Source: Taudactylus pleione (taxonomy: Eukaryota; Chordata; Amphibia; Anura; Myobatrachidae). From it: a DNA stretch of 64,000 nucleotides. The notes under the pieces are model-generated. The model searched no databases, was not told the origin of the DNA, and saw nothing but the letters and a program-made list of their open reading frames with translations. The stretch lies in NCBI GenBank assembly GCA_031769625.1, contig JAUIMM010000637.1, forward strand, positions 2,457,501 to 2,521,500, given 5' to 3'. Shown one piece after another: positions 44,811-55,445 of the stretch. Made by a program: the position numbers and the translations under genes. Within the stretch, counting starts at the first letter, position 1. Each line of letters begins with the position of its first letter.

Positions 44811-45746
44811 AAATGGTCACGTACGTGGCACAACACTGGCAATCTGATCCTTAAATATTTGAGGTTCAATGTGTCCCATTTAAATGGTAAATTCCCAGCA
44901 AGCTGCTTTACAATAGATTATGGTTTTGAAATAATGATTTTTTAACTACATAACTTACAATAGACATAAAAAGCTTTTATTAGCATTGGACAGGAAGTCA
45001 TAGGGATGCCATTGCAGTTATGACACAGCATTTCTTCTGGGTTGAGAAAGCAGCACATGGAAAAAATCGCTATTTTTAAAGCTGACCTGTCACCAGATAC
45101 GTTAGTTATTGGCATCGGGGAGTGCTAGCGAGTGTTCTACTTTGGTTGCATTGTGTTTTTGTTTTTAAACCCAGTTGACTAACTATATATTTTCTGAAGT
45201 GTGTTGGTTTATATTTACCTTCAATTTGCTTTTCCCAACAGGACACATATACGAATTATAACAATATTATAACAATATAACAACATTATAACAATACAAT
45301 TTCACATATATCATTTATTAATTTATTATACAGGAGATATGGGTAATATTTATTAAGCTAAAGGGGTCACTTCTCCTTTTCTTACCTTGATACTTCCCAG
45401 CCAGAGGTGCTGCTTAGCATTGGCCCATTTATACCTAAGTGCATGGGCCTGAACGTATAGTGACCAAAATTCTGCGATAAGGGTGTCGGGCCGAATGAGA
45501 GCCTCTTTTGACCTTTCTTCTTTCCGTGACAATGTGGTCTTCATGCTTACACAACTCTCTAAAATAAAAATGACGAGCAGTGTCTGTACTTTCCGCAGAA
45601 TGTTCACACTATTTTCTGTTGTGCCGTTCTAATATAGCACAAAGCTGGCAACTAAAGTATCAAGTAAATATGAGATAAAAAGAGGTTAAAGCTACATTTT
45701 TAAAATGTGAACAGCCAGAAAAAACATGTCTTTATGTATGTTACAG

Positions 45747-45815
45747 CATCGGAACACTTGCAAGAGATTGAATATATTGTATAATCTGATGGTGAAACTA
45801 CAGCATAAACTTCAG
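45747..45815 (+). CDS. POLN: POLN exon, 23 codons
   Basis: Small phase 0 exon between TATGTTACAG and GTGAGTAA. It reads HRNTCKRLNILYNLMVKLQ then HKLQ, matching the human NVRENLKTLYRLTMDLCSKL segment in length and pattern (L..LY.L...L..KL). It forms part of the helical region linking the exonuclease-like and polymerase domains. Similarity is moderate, but phase, splice sites and order fit. Confidence 0.88.
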
Positions 45816-47437
45816 GTGAGTAAAGTGTAATGTGATAGGTGTTGGTAATATGTTATTAAAATAATGCTCCCTCCCTCTTACCCAACTCTTGTTTACAAAT
45901 TTTCTTAAACTGCTAACTCTAATTCCAATGTTTTCCCTTAAGTAGTCTACATGGATCCTCCACCCACATCATAATTCAAAGGGGGAAAAAGATGCCTACA
46001 TAGTATTGATCTGAATAGAGCCAGACAAACTTTCAGTTATCTACCAAAATGTAGTGTTATATTAAGCTTATGACGGTTCTTTGCTCCGGATACATCCTTA
46101 CTCCATTGTGAATTACACAATCTAGTATTGTAAGTTATTTATTACGTGAGTGTATTATTATATTGCGCATATGGTGCTTCTTTGCTACGGACTTGTCATA
46201 CGCTTATACGCAATACAGTTTTGTAAAGTATTACAGTATGTTATCTACCTGAGTGTAGTGTTATACAACTGAATCCTATAGCTAAAGGAAATTGTACTGA
46301 ATGTAGCAATGCACATTCTAACATTGGATCTTTTCTTTGCCCAGATGAAACTAGCTATTTGGAACTGTAGTTCTCTAAAAAGAAGTAGTAGAGACAAGGC
46401 TACAGATTCATTCTTGACAATCCATCCATGAGGTGAAATGACTAGTTAAATCGGCTTTTGAAGGTCTCGATTATGGAAATTGTCCACAAAAAAACCTATA
46501 CAATAAAATGTTTAAAATCCTCATTTAACAGTTAGATTGGGTGAAAATATGAATGCAAGTTGGGATCTTTGTCTAGTTTGTGAAAAACAATTCACTTGGC
46601 AGCAACTTTTTGTAGAAATAGAATGGAAGTGCGCTTCTTCAAGCAATTGTTTAAAACTAGCTGCTAATGTAAGTGCCAGAAGACAATGAATTTCTTATAA
46701 TACTGAGCTCCTATCCTTTTCGTATCATGAGAGTTGTAGGTGCCAGATCAGCATTACGCTGTAGATTCTCTCCTTGGAATAGGTAATTATTGCAGATGAC
46801 CACCATTATTCACTCTTTGACCATATAATAAAGATGAGGAAAAATAGTCCAAGAGTCTTATGTGCTCTATTGAGATTTGGTTCCTGATAGAATCTGCTGA
46901 AACAGGGACTCCAGATATGCATCAACTGATTCTAGTTTTTAAACTCCTTCCATATATGACCCCGGCCACGAGAACTCACAATCCACAACATAATTGAAGC
47001 GGTGTTCTCCATCCAGCTTAGCCTATAGAGTGCTTGTCCTGCTTCCCTAGAATGTCCGTCATCCCCACCTGCAGATCAAATTCAAAAGTTGTCATCATGA
47101 TCTGCAGAGCGAGAGAGAGAAAGAGAGAGAGGTCTTCTGCATCAGACTCCATACTGGAGGAGCAGATTGGCGTGGATAAGCAAGATGTTGGTGCAAAATC
47201 TTGCCATTCTGTCAAAAACTATTGCAAAGGTTCAGCCTGGGCTAGGCTTTTTCTAGTGTTATGCCAGGTAAGGCAAAAGTGTGATAGAACCAGAGGGCTG
47301 CAAGAGGATCCTCAGTGGCACCAAAGTTGGGGAGGATGGGGAAGAAATCTGTGAGCCTTTGGTCAGAGTAGCTACTGTATATACTGTATATTGTAACTGA
47401 AAGTGATTCGAATGCCCAATATATTTTCCTGTGTACT

Positions 47438-48534
47438 TTAGCCCGAAATGGGGTCAAAGATGACCCCAAGATAAAATGAGTTACTCTGCATTGAAAAGTA
47501 TGGTGAGCCTACCTACTATATTCAATAATATGCAACATCAATAATCTAATTAATGAAATTTAATGCAAATGAAATACAATTCACACATTTCACAGACAAT
47601 TAAATCAAAATTTACTTGTAATAGTTTGTAAGTGAGCGTGGTTTACAATGAACTAAATTCACTTGTTGCAGTCACGATATCGCTTATGAATCTCTATTTT
47701 ATATGGTCCTTACAGAAAAAGAAGTCACATTCCTCACATCTGTCGGAATTTTTTCTGTCGTTCTCCCTTGGGTCCTCGTTTCACATCATGTCTATGTTGA
47801 GATACTTTACTAACATCTTCGACATTGATGACAGTTTTTATAGCAAGTTGAATACTTTTCTGGACCCAGTAATTCCTTTCTCAACACGTCGCTGCACCAG
47901 AAGACGGATCAACTGAAGACCCAGTTCTTTCAGGAATAATCATCTTGAGCATATTTTCTTCTGCTGATAATCGGGATTCTTGATGCAATATAAAATATAA
48001 GCATTTATTGCTCCAATGTCAAAGCAATTCATGAAAATCACGAAGGCCATCTTCCACATTTTCTTCTTTTTCCTCCAACTCTTTTTGGGTAAAAAATCTC
48101 AACATTACGCAAGGAACTTTGAAATAAACATGTGAAATCAATGATTTATTAGACACTCCACAAGTTTATGTGATGCATTGGCACGTGTCACCACTGACCA
48201 TTACAATGTGGTGCAGGCTGCAAAAAAGGGAAGGAGGTAACCCCGCCTTTTACATGCTGCGCTAACTGAAAGACCTAGAGAAAGAAATAATATTCGCACC
48301 GATGCAAGTCATGACACAGCATCCCAAAATGGGCTCAGATTTGACCCAACTACACAAATTAATTTTTACAATTAATTGGGTTATTATTTTTTTAGATCTA
48401 AATTCACAATAGCATTACTAATTGACTAAAAGTAAAATAGAAAAATTATCAATGATTATCTAAAATATTATTCAGTATTCATATAAAAATCTATGTTTGG
48501 GGTCATCTTTGACCCCATTTTGGGTATCCGAAGG
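47438..48534 (-). mobile_element. piggyBac-like transposon remnant
   Basis: The ends carry inverted ATGGGGTCAAAGATGACCCC (47448) and GGGGTCATCTTTGACCCCAT (48499). The right tip reads CCGAAGG|TTAA, the piggyBac target. The left tip is damaged (TTTAGCCCGAAA). The interior holds a transposase C-terminus on the minus strand. About 1.1 kb remains of an element that is normally 2 kb or longer. Confidence 0.78.
47690..48130 (-). pseudogene. piggyBac transposase C-terminal fragment
   Basis: Minus-strand translation shows MAFVIFMNCFDIGAINAYIL, then FLKELGLQLIRLLVQRR, then after stops DRCEECDFFFCKDH. This is the order of the piggyBac catalytic core end and Cys-rich C-terminal domain (C-X2-C..C..H). 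Several stops and shifts; N-terminal half absent. Confidence 0.75.
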
Positions 48535-48785
48535 TTAATGTGATTAACCAGAGACCACTTTAGGCTTTAACCATGTCTGAGTAAAAGAGGCAAAGGAGGG
48601 ATCAGTAGAATCTATGAAAAGAGAGAGAACTGGGAGAAGGAGCGATTCCCTGGGCTTCCAAATCTCACAGCAAAGCAGCTGAAAATTATACATGAGGCCT
48701 CTGCACTGGCATGTTCAATTATTCAAGGTCTGCCAAGGTTTGCTGGTAATTGTAATTCACAACAGTACTTAGTTTATATATGTTG

Positions 48786-49217
48786 TACAAGACAAGCCTC
48801 CCGACTGCCGCCGCCCCCTGCGAATACCTGTTAAACCCCCACAGGGGGCGGTAATGCGATTCACGCTGAATCGCGTTATGTTGGCCCCGCCCCCTGCTTC
48901 ACAATGCCAGTTTTATTGGCACTGTGTAGCGGGGGTGGGGCCAAAATGATGCCCCCATCACACCCGCAAATGACATCTGCCCTACCGGCCATGCCGCCTT
49001 TTTTGCCGGCCATGCCCCCTGCCCTGCCATTCTGGCTGCTCCCTCCCGGAAGAAGCAGCCAGATAGTCGGCAAGTATGTGTACTATACACTTTTATCTTG
49101 TTAGAACCCATGGCAGGATGAGAGGCTTGCACATTTTTTGCAAAGGTGGGAGACTTGTCCACCTTTCCAGGTGGCCAGGAGCCTCCTGACCATTACAGGA
49201 GGGTAGGCAAGTATGCC
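48786..49217. repeat. GC-rich interspersed repeat with ends like CAAGCCTCCCG / GGCAAGTATG
   Basis: The GC-rich block contains GGCAAGTATG twice (49068 and 49205), the second at its right end, and the inverted GGCTGCTCCCTCCCGG..GAAGCAGCC. The pattern is that of a dispersed non-autonomous element, perhaps two overlapping copies. Family unknown. Confidence 0.4.
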
Positions 49218-49986
49218 ACTCTACAGTTCTCCCTTTTACAGTATGACCAGCCCAGTCCGGCAAACCTGGTGCTAGTTGCTGCTATTGCAGGGGGTCCCCT
49301 GCCTTAGCAGTTACCAATCCAGGCTACAGCACTGGTGCTGGTTGTTCATCTAGATAAGAAATCTGTCCATTTTTTTTTCATGGAGTTTCATTGCGTATCA
49401 ATGGGAAATCCACCACTACAATATAATATATATAAAAAGGTAATTAAGATGGGAAACCTTGGTGATTCTAAACCAGCCATGGAAGAACCGGAGGACTTTT
49501 ATAGCTCTCTTTTGGATTTATATCACCTAGTAAACAAAAGCACTAGTAATTCTAGAGTCCTATAAGCATTCACAGTTTGCAAACATTCCTCTCAAGCAAT
49601 TGAAATGCCTGGCACAGGAGAGGAAGCTTTTAAATCTTAAACATAAAACAATAAAGCTTAATTACATTTTCAAAAACTACAAACCTAGGTTTGATGCTAC
49701 TGTATTTCCATCATAACTTTATCAGCAGAAGTTTAGATTGTAGTTGAGCAGTTAGGTAACAACACAGTACAGTATCGTGACTTTGATGAACACAAATTTG
49801 CAGCTTTTAAAAAATGTTATAAAGAAGAAGCATGTAATCGGGGGTCGGGGAGGATAAAAAGCCACATTTGGGCAATTGTATTTTGCTGAAGCTTTTTGTT
49901 AGCATTCAGTTATTGTTTAATTCTACATCATTTTGAGCATCTTGCAAACAATCTATACTTGTCACAAGTTAGGTCTTTATTTGCAG

Positions 49987-50047
49987 GCAGAAGAACTGTG
50001 GGATTTGTTTTGCACCATAGAGCTCCCACTTACCACTATCCTGGCTG
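49987..50047 (+). CDS. POLN: POLN exon, ELPL motif
   Basis: 61 nt (phase 0 in, phase 1 out) after TTTATTTGCAG, ending at GCTG|GTAAGG. AEELWDLFCTIELPLTTILA matches human DYGLWQLFRTLELPLIPILA. In family A polymerases the E-x-P-L stretch starts the polymerase domain (thumb entry). Confidence 0.96.
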
Positions 50048-50296
50048 GTAAGGGAATTGTCATTACTCTTTGTGGACATTTTTACTTTTAATTATTAAAA
50101 CAAGCTTTGGCTGAGACAAAGCAGCATTTTTCTTTAGCTGAAGCTAGCATGCCTAAATAATATGGCAAAATATAACTAAAATGACAAATGTGGTGCTTTT
50201 GGGTTCAGATCTGGCCCAACTTATTTTTCTTGAATGCTCCTTCACAAAAATAAAAATAATGATCTGCTGTGGGTTGTCCATACCATTGCAAACTTC

Positions 50297-50540
50297 GGGG
50301 TATATTTACCAATGGTCGATTTTAATTGATTTTGATCGATTTAAAATTGATAAAAATCTATCAACATTGATGTAGTGTTTCTGGGGCTCAATCACACAAT
50401 TACGAACAGACAATTTTAGATTTTTTTTTTTTTTTTAGTATAAGTAAATGTGTGATTTAGGCCCAGAAACACAACAATGATGTTGATCGATTTTGTTTGA
50501 TTTTAAATGGATTAATATCGACTCTTTCTAAATATATCCC
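50297..50540. mobile_element. Palindromic MITE with GGGATATATTTA ends
   Basis: Left GGGGTATATTTACCAATGG and right AAATATATCCC are inverted. Internal GTTTCTGGG / CCCAGAAAC and TTGATCGATTT motifs pair around the T-run at 50430. Confidence 0.75.
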
Positions 50541-50910
50541 TAAGTTTTATAATGTGATGGTGGGAACAAGGTCATAAAAAAACAATTCAACCTTTGAATT
50601 GTTCAGATGTAGAAGACAAATAGATGCCAGCCACTTGATAGAATACATTTTGTTGAGAATACAAAATGTATCAAGCATATATCAAACTTGCTTGATACAT
50701 TTACATTCTTTTTTAGAATGTGGCATAACCTAGTGTTATGCATTAATGCATGCTAACAGGAATGTAATTTGTTCTAGTAAAGGGACCCTTCATATCCCGG
50801 GTACCACAGTCTTTCCCCTTGCTCCGTCCCTTTCCTGCTCCCTCTCTAATCATTGTTCTGCACCCTCTTTGCTGCAATGTCCCACCTCCCTGCCTCCAGC
50901 TCCGATCTGC

Positions 50911-50932
50911 CACACACACACACACACACACC
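50911..50932. repeat. CA dinucleotide microsatellite
   Basis: About ten CA units followed by CCTTCCC. Confidence 0.95.
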
Positions 50933-51164
50933 TTCCCAGACTGGATGTAGTTCATATCCCGGCTGTCGGATTGCCAGTGCTCAGAGTGCCAGCGCCGGAA
51001 TTCCGACACTAGTCAGAATCCCAGCGCCGGCAACCCGACGGTAAGTATTGACACATTTTAAAAGATCCACAGATGGTTATCATTTTTTCACTTTTGATTC
51101 TGTGAAGACACCTGGAAAACATGCACTGTGTGGGCTCCTGAGGACCAAGTTTAAGAACCTGTGC

Positions 51165-51405
51165 ACTAGACGATGGGTGTACCGACCTCGTAAGTGACGG
51201 GACCCGCCGGGGTAACGACTTTGGCAAGTGCATACACACACTTGCCAATGCCGACAGCAACGGCGGGGGTGTCCTACTACTAATGATGTCGCTGACGAAA
51301 GTGAGGGAGTGCGCATCAACAGCGAAATTGAGGGAACACAATAGACGATGTGCCCAATATGTTGTCCTATGCGTCCGGATTCGACGACATGTCGTCTAGT
51401 GTGTA
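51165..51405. mobile_element. MITE with CACTAGACGA ends
   Basis: Left CACTAGACGATGGGTGTACC and right ACATGTCGTCTAGTGTGTAC are inverted. The interior has GGCAAGTG..CACTTGCC. No protein. Confidence 0.7.
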
Positions 51406-51448
51406 CCTGGCATCCGGGTTAGAGATTAGAGTTAGGCACTAGGGGAGG

Positions 51449-51560
51449 GTTAGGTTTAGGCTGCGGGGAGGGAGGGTTAGGTTTAGGCTGCGGGGAGGGA
51501 GGGTTAGGTTTAGGCTGCGGGGAGGGAGGGTTAGGTTTAGGCTGCGGGGGGGGGGTAGAT
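51449..51560. repeat. 27-bp tandem repeat, about 4 copies
   Basis: Units GTTAGGTTTAGGCTGCGGGG..GAGG start at 51449, 51476 and 51503 and continue, exactly 27 bp apart. They contain TTAGG words but are not telomeric TTAGGG arrays. The proline-rich frame on the minus strand is a by-product. Confidence 0.93.
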
Positions 51561-51775
51561 TTAGGCAGTGGGAAGAAAGGGTTAGGGTACTTGCCTGCAG
51601 GTATTAGTATCCTAACCATGTTGGGATGCAGCCGTCAGGATTCTGACTGCCAGGATCTTAAGCTCTGGCATACTCCCCCTTGGAATATCTTGTTTTATTT
51701 CGTCAAATAATAGAAACCCAGAACATTACAGTTGTATAATTTAACATATAACATGTGTACTTATTTAATTTCTAG

Positions 51776-51840
51776 TAATGGAAAACAATACAATTCAAGT
51801 AAATGAAGATGAGCTAAAGAAGACATCGGTACTACTAGGG
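51776..51840 (+). CDS. POLN: POLN exon, thumb region
   Basis: 65 nt (phase 1 in, phase 0 out), acceptor TAATTTCTAG, donor GGG|GTAATT. With the preceding G it reads VMENNTIQVNEDELKKTSVL then LG, matching human VMESHAIQVNKEEMEKTSAL. Confidence 0.96.
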
Positions 51841-51959
51841 GTAATTAATAATGAAAAACAAATGAAAATTATGATAGCATGCCTAATCTGTACTTACATT
51901 TTAATAAATAAATATAAAACATTTTTTATTGGACAATAAAGGTGATACATTTACATATT

Positions 51960-52600
51960 ATATACTTTAAATAAGATTTAAAATTCTCTGCACAAATAAC
52001 TGTTTACACCATGAACCCTATGGAAACTGGATGGTGATGATGGTGTTTTCCAGTGAATGGACTGGCGTTTTGTCTCAGGATCGTACTGGAAGGTCCATGT
52101 TTCATCACTGGCAATAACTTTATCTAAAAAATGTGAATCCGCTTGAATTTGTTCCAAAATGTCTGTACAAATTTGCTTTCGATTTTCTTTCTGCTTGGCA
52201 GTGAGAAGCCTTGGAACCATCTTGGCACAAACTTTTGTCATGTTACTATCTTGATGCAAAACTTGCCAAACAGTTTCGTTGGCGATGTTTACCATTTCTG
52301 ATATCATTCGGATGCTGAGTCGACGGTCAATTCGAACAATTTTCACAATTTGTTCCACATTTTCTTTTGTTTTTGATGTGTAAGGCCTTCCAGGATGTTC
52401 ATCATCATCGGCATCCTCACGACCATCACTAAATCTTTTTTGCCACTCAAACCCACCTTTTACGTGACTTACAATCTGCCCCGTAAGTCTCGGTTAGCAT
52501 ACAAAAAGATTCGGTGGGCATATTGTTCAATTTAACACGTTGCTCTACTTTTGAACTAAGTATCTTTATGACGTACATGAAAAACACAACTTCTTTTGAA
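51960..52600 (-). pseudogene. mariner transposase fragment
   Basis: Minus-strand order: NMPTESFCMLTETYG (N-terminal HTH; two frame breaks near 52490), then KRFSDGREDADDDEHPGRPY, RIDRRLSIRMISEMVNI, TKVCAKMVPRLLTAKQKENR and VIASDETWTFQYDPETKRQ with the first catalytic Asp. It ends at HWKTPSSP, after which sequence is unrelated, so the second and third acidic residues are missing. Typical of a vertebrate mariner relative. Terminal repeats were not found, so the remnant is internal. Confidence 0.88.
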
Positions 52601-52924
52601 CGCTGTGTGACAGCAAACTATCTGTGCGAGGGGTGAAATTTGCAAAACCGTTTTGGGATAGTCTAAGGTCAATGGTTTCCCATTCCCTTTTAACTCATGC
52701 AGTATGGTTTATTTATTACAGTACAGTCTTGTTATTTAATAGCCACACCTCGTGCTTGCACCACTTGGAAGTAAAGACCAGAAGAATGTGAAGTGTGGCA
52801 GGTTGGGGCCCAAATAATGTATATTCATCTTTTAACATAATCCAAGAAGGATGCAGGATTAAGTAGAGGTAGATTATAAATTTAGAAATGGATGGCATTG
52901 ATACTGTGTAACTATAAGGACAAT

Positions 52925-53452
52925 GGGTCTGATTCAGTAAGGATCGCTAATGCAATCACAGCTGCAATTTCAAATGGAAGGTAGCAGCGAAAATATGCTA
53001 ATGCCTGCCAAAGCCCAGCCAGCATAAAGACGCCCCTTGCTGCCTTCTCACATGCGTATGACATCGCTTACCTGCATAAACATCAGTACCATAGAGGCAC
53101 ATCGGCCAGTCACACAGCATTTACAGCAGGTCTGACCAGTCGCAGAAACTGCAGATCTCGTTGCATTCAGCAAGTACTCCAGATGCTTATGCAGTCGCAG
53201 TGGCTAATCTATGTACGCCCATGGAAAGGCGTTCAAACGGAAAGGCACACCTGCGTTTTCATGACCACTCCCCCGTTACCACCCCCAAACGCTCCCAGCC
53301 TGTCACTCACTCTGCGATGGCTTCCTCTGTGCGTTAGTAATCGCAGTGCGATCACAGCGCCTGCCCATTGTGGCTTATATGCATGCGCAATGGCTAACAA
53401 TCGCTCAATCTGCGTACGTAGTTGCATTAGCGATCCTTACTTAATCAGGCCC
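52925..53452. mobile_element. MITE with GGGTCTGATTCAGTAAGGATC ends
   Basis: Left GGGTCTGATTCAGTAAGGAT and right ATCCTTACTTAATCAGGCCC are inverted for over 30 bp (continuing through CGCTAATGCAA). AAT flanks both sides, so a 3-bp target duplication is possible. GC-richer interior, no protein. Confidence 0.85.
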
Positions 53453-53676
53453 AATGTGAACAATATGCTGTAAGAGTAAACTTGATACCTGTTAGATTTA
53501 ATAGCGGCATAGTGTAATAGTTGTAGCATTGTGTGCACTGTGATTATAGCTGTCAGTAGGAGGGGCTAGTAAGCTAAAGGTGTATTCCTGGCCAATATAT
53601 TCCTTTCTCTTATCTTTATTACATAATATATTTTTACTGTTTCTTAATTATTATTTTTTTAAATGGTTCTAAATCA

Positions 53677-53877
53677 CAGGTTCTCAAACTCGGTCCTCAG
53701 GTCCCCAAACAGTGCAGGTTTTCCAGGTCTCCTCACAGAATCACAAGTTAAATAATTAGCTCCACCTGTGGTTTTTTTCAATGTGTCAGTTAGTAATGAC
53801 TACACCTGTGCCTCTTCTGGTTGACCTGGAAAACCTGACCTGTGTGGGGTCCTGAGAACCGAGTTTGAGAACCACTG
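53677..53877. mobile_element. hAT-type MITE, CAGTGGTTCTCAAAC family, copy 1
   Basis: Left CAGGTTCTCAAACTCGGTCC, right GAGTTTGAGAACCACTG; nearly fully palindromic (AACCTG.CAGGTT inside). No clear target duplication. Confidence 0.82.
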
Positions 53878-54028
53878 TATTATTTTACAGGAGTTGGTTT
53901 ACAAAGTGAAGGGACTGGGCTGAGAGAGCTGTATTACAACATTTACTGAATAAGAATATAGAGGGCGAGGGTTTCTGGGCATCTGTGGCTACAGCAAAGC
54001 TAGAACGATTGCATCACTTATATTACAG

Positions 54029-54112
54029 ATTCATCTTAAAGAACTGGAACGAGAGGCGCACCATGCTGCAGGGGAAAAGTTCAGATTAACAAGCAGTAAT
54101 GAGCTTAGACAG
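54029..54112 (+). CDS. POLN: POLN exon, last one in the window
   Basis: 84 nt, phase 0 both sides, acceptor TATATTACAG, donor CAG|GTTTGT. IHLKELEREAHHAAGEKF then RLTSSNELRQ matches human ARLKELEQEAHFVAGERF and LITSNNQLRE. This is the thumb segment before the fingers/palm. The next expected segment (human EILFGKLKLH) was looked for and not seen up to 64000. Confidence 0.96.
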
Positions 54113-54984
54113 GTTTGTACTCATATCTATTTAAACAATTCAATTTAACATAAGTAAACATAGCTGAATCAATCTTTGATATCTCATGATGAGAGTTGAT
54201 TTATCACTACAAAGTGAGTTAAGGTTTACCTATTGCTGTAACACGGGTTATCAACATTTCTCATTCTGATGCCCCCAAATATGCAAAACTAAACATATAT
54301 AAAATCCAATACTCGCCTGTTTGCTAGTTATGAGCTTTAATGCATTTGTTTATCCCCAAAACATAATTTGGGGGATAAATCATAGATAGATAAATAAATA
54401 GAATTTTTTTAGCTAAACATTCACCCAGTCAACTTGCCTATCATTTCCTGTTCCATTCTAGAGTATGTCCCCATTATTTGCTTTCTATTACCTTTACTGC
54501 ATGTAATTCTCCAATGTACGCTGGAAGACCTGTAGTTAATCAGTAATGGAGCATACTTCAGAATGCCATCGCCATAAGAATATTATCATCTGCAGGTTGG
54601 CAGCCACCTTGCGACCTCTGCTTCAAATCTGTGGCTCACACGGAGCCACGGGTGGCAACAGAAATCTCGGGGCCTGGTACAGTAATATCTCTGGGGGCCC
54701 CCACCTTCTCACCACCACCCCGATCCCGCACATCCCTCCCCTGCATGTGTGATATGTGAAGCATGAGAATGTTAACTGGAGGATATGCCAGCCTTTAAAT
54801 AAAGTAAAAATTCACTATGACTTACCACACCGTCTCTCTGTCACTGATAATGCAGGCTGTAGTTCTTGTCTGCTGTCTCTTGCAAGGTCTTCTTGATGAC
54901 AGTTCTGTGGATTCCTCAGGTGTAGGAGAGATGGTGTCTGCATCCAGCCATTCTCAATCCCTCATCACCTTCCTCAAATTCAGC

Positions 54985-55445
54985 CTCTCATCACCATCCT
55001 CAGCCCAGAAGCCCCCATCACCTTTCTCTGCCCCCAGCCCATCACCTTCCTGTCCTCAGCCCCATCACCTTCCTCTGTCCCAGACCATGTCACCTTTTGC
55101 CCCCAGCCCCCTTCACCTTCCTTTGCCCCAGCCCATGTCGCCTTCTGCCTCCAGCCCATGTCACCTTCGGCCCCCAGTCCCCATCACCTTCCTCTGCACC
55201 TTCATCTTCCTCTATCCCCAGCCCCCATCACCTACTTCTGCCCCAGCCAATGTCACCTTCTGCCCCCAGCCCCCCTCACCTTCCTCTACCCCCAGCCCAT
55301 GTCACCTTCTACCTCCAGCCCCCATCACCTCCTCTGCCCCCAGTCCCTATCAGCTTCCTATGCCCTCTTCACCTTCCATATCCACTTCCCACTCCCATCA
55401 TCTTCCCCTTCCGCAGCCACCTATTTTTCTACCATCCCCTCCACA
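54985..55445. repeat. C-rich degenerate minisatellite, about 24-27 bp period
   Basis: Repeated CCCCAGCCCATGTCACCTTC and CCCCCATCACCTTCCTCTGC variants. The 241-codon Ser/Pro frame across it is repeat-driven. Direct phrases CTCGGGGCCTGGTAC (54666) and TTCGGGGCCCGGTAC (55669) lie either side, so the array may be the core of a larger non-autonomous element. Confidence 0.8.

Larger units (their letters stand above)
20862..45746 (+). other. POLN: POLN intron, 24.9 kb, densely nested mobile elements
   Basis: Phase 0 intron. It contains a Tc1 end, hAT, DIRS, Ty3/gypsy, Penelope-like and several MITE insertions (listed separately). Stretches with nothing recognised: 20862-21143, 21894-22495, 26819-27322, 27973-28235 and 44811-45746. 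Confidence 0.8.
45816..49986 (+). other. POLN: POLN intron, 4.2 kb
   Basis: Phase 0 intron with a piggyBac remnant (47438-48534) and a GC-rich repeat (48786-49217). In 45816-47437, 48535-48785 and 49218-49986 nothing was recognised, apart from a near-duplicate phrase (TTCTTTGCTNCGGA at 46077 and 46171). Confidence 0.75.
50950..51660. repeat. GGTTAGG-type repeat, interrupted by two MITE pieces
   Basis: The GC-rich left arm (CCAGCGCCGGAATTCCGACA) and the right arm (51600-51660, GGATGCAGCCGTCAGGATTC) belong to the CCTAACCCT-type family. Between them lie a half copy of the CAGTGGTTCTCAAAC MITE (51093-51163) and a MITE with ends CACTAGACGA / TCGTCTAGTG (51165-51405). Then comes the 27-bp tandem core. 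Confidence 0.6.
50048..51775 (+). other. POLN: POLN intron, 1.7 kb
   Basis: Phase 1 intron, largely repeats: a palindromic MITE (50297-50540), a CA microsatellite, and a mosaic of dispersed repeats at 50950-51660. In 50541-50910 nothing was recognised. Confidence 0.8.
51841..54028 (+). other. POLN: POLN intron, 2.2 kb
   Basis: Phase 0 intron carrying a mariner remnant and two MITEs. 52641-52924 and 53453-53676 show nothing recognisable. Confidence 0.8.

Noticed and set aside
44053..44945. Overlapping frames of 140-185 codons
   Set aside because: They follow the 78-bp minisatellite and GGCGGCACAGGC repeats; 78 is a multiple of three, so frames stay open by periodicity.
45353..45607. 84-codon minus-strand frame just before a POLN exon
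   Set aside because: No recognised domain, no splice or promoter context, and antisense to the host gene; probably chance.
51449..51560. Interstitial telomere array
   Set aside because: Units are 27 bp with TTAGGTTTAGGCTGCGGG content rather than consecutive TTAGGG.
53677..53877. 8-bp target duplication for the first CAGTGGTTCTCAAAC MITE
   Set aside because: Flanks CTAAATCA and TATTATTT do not match, unlike copies 2 and 3.
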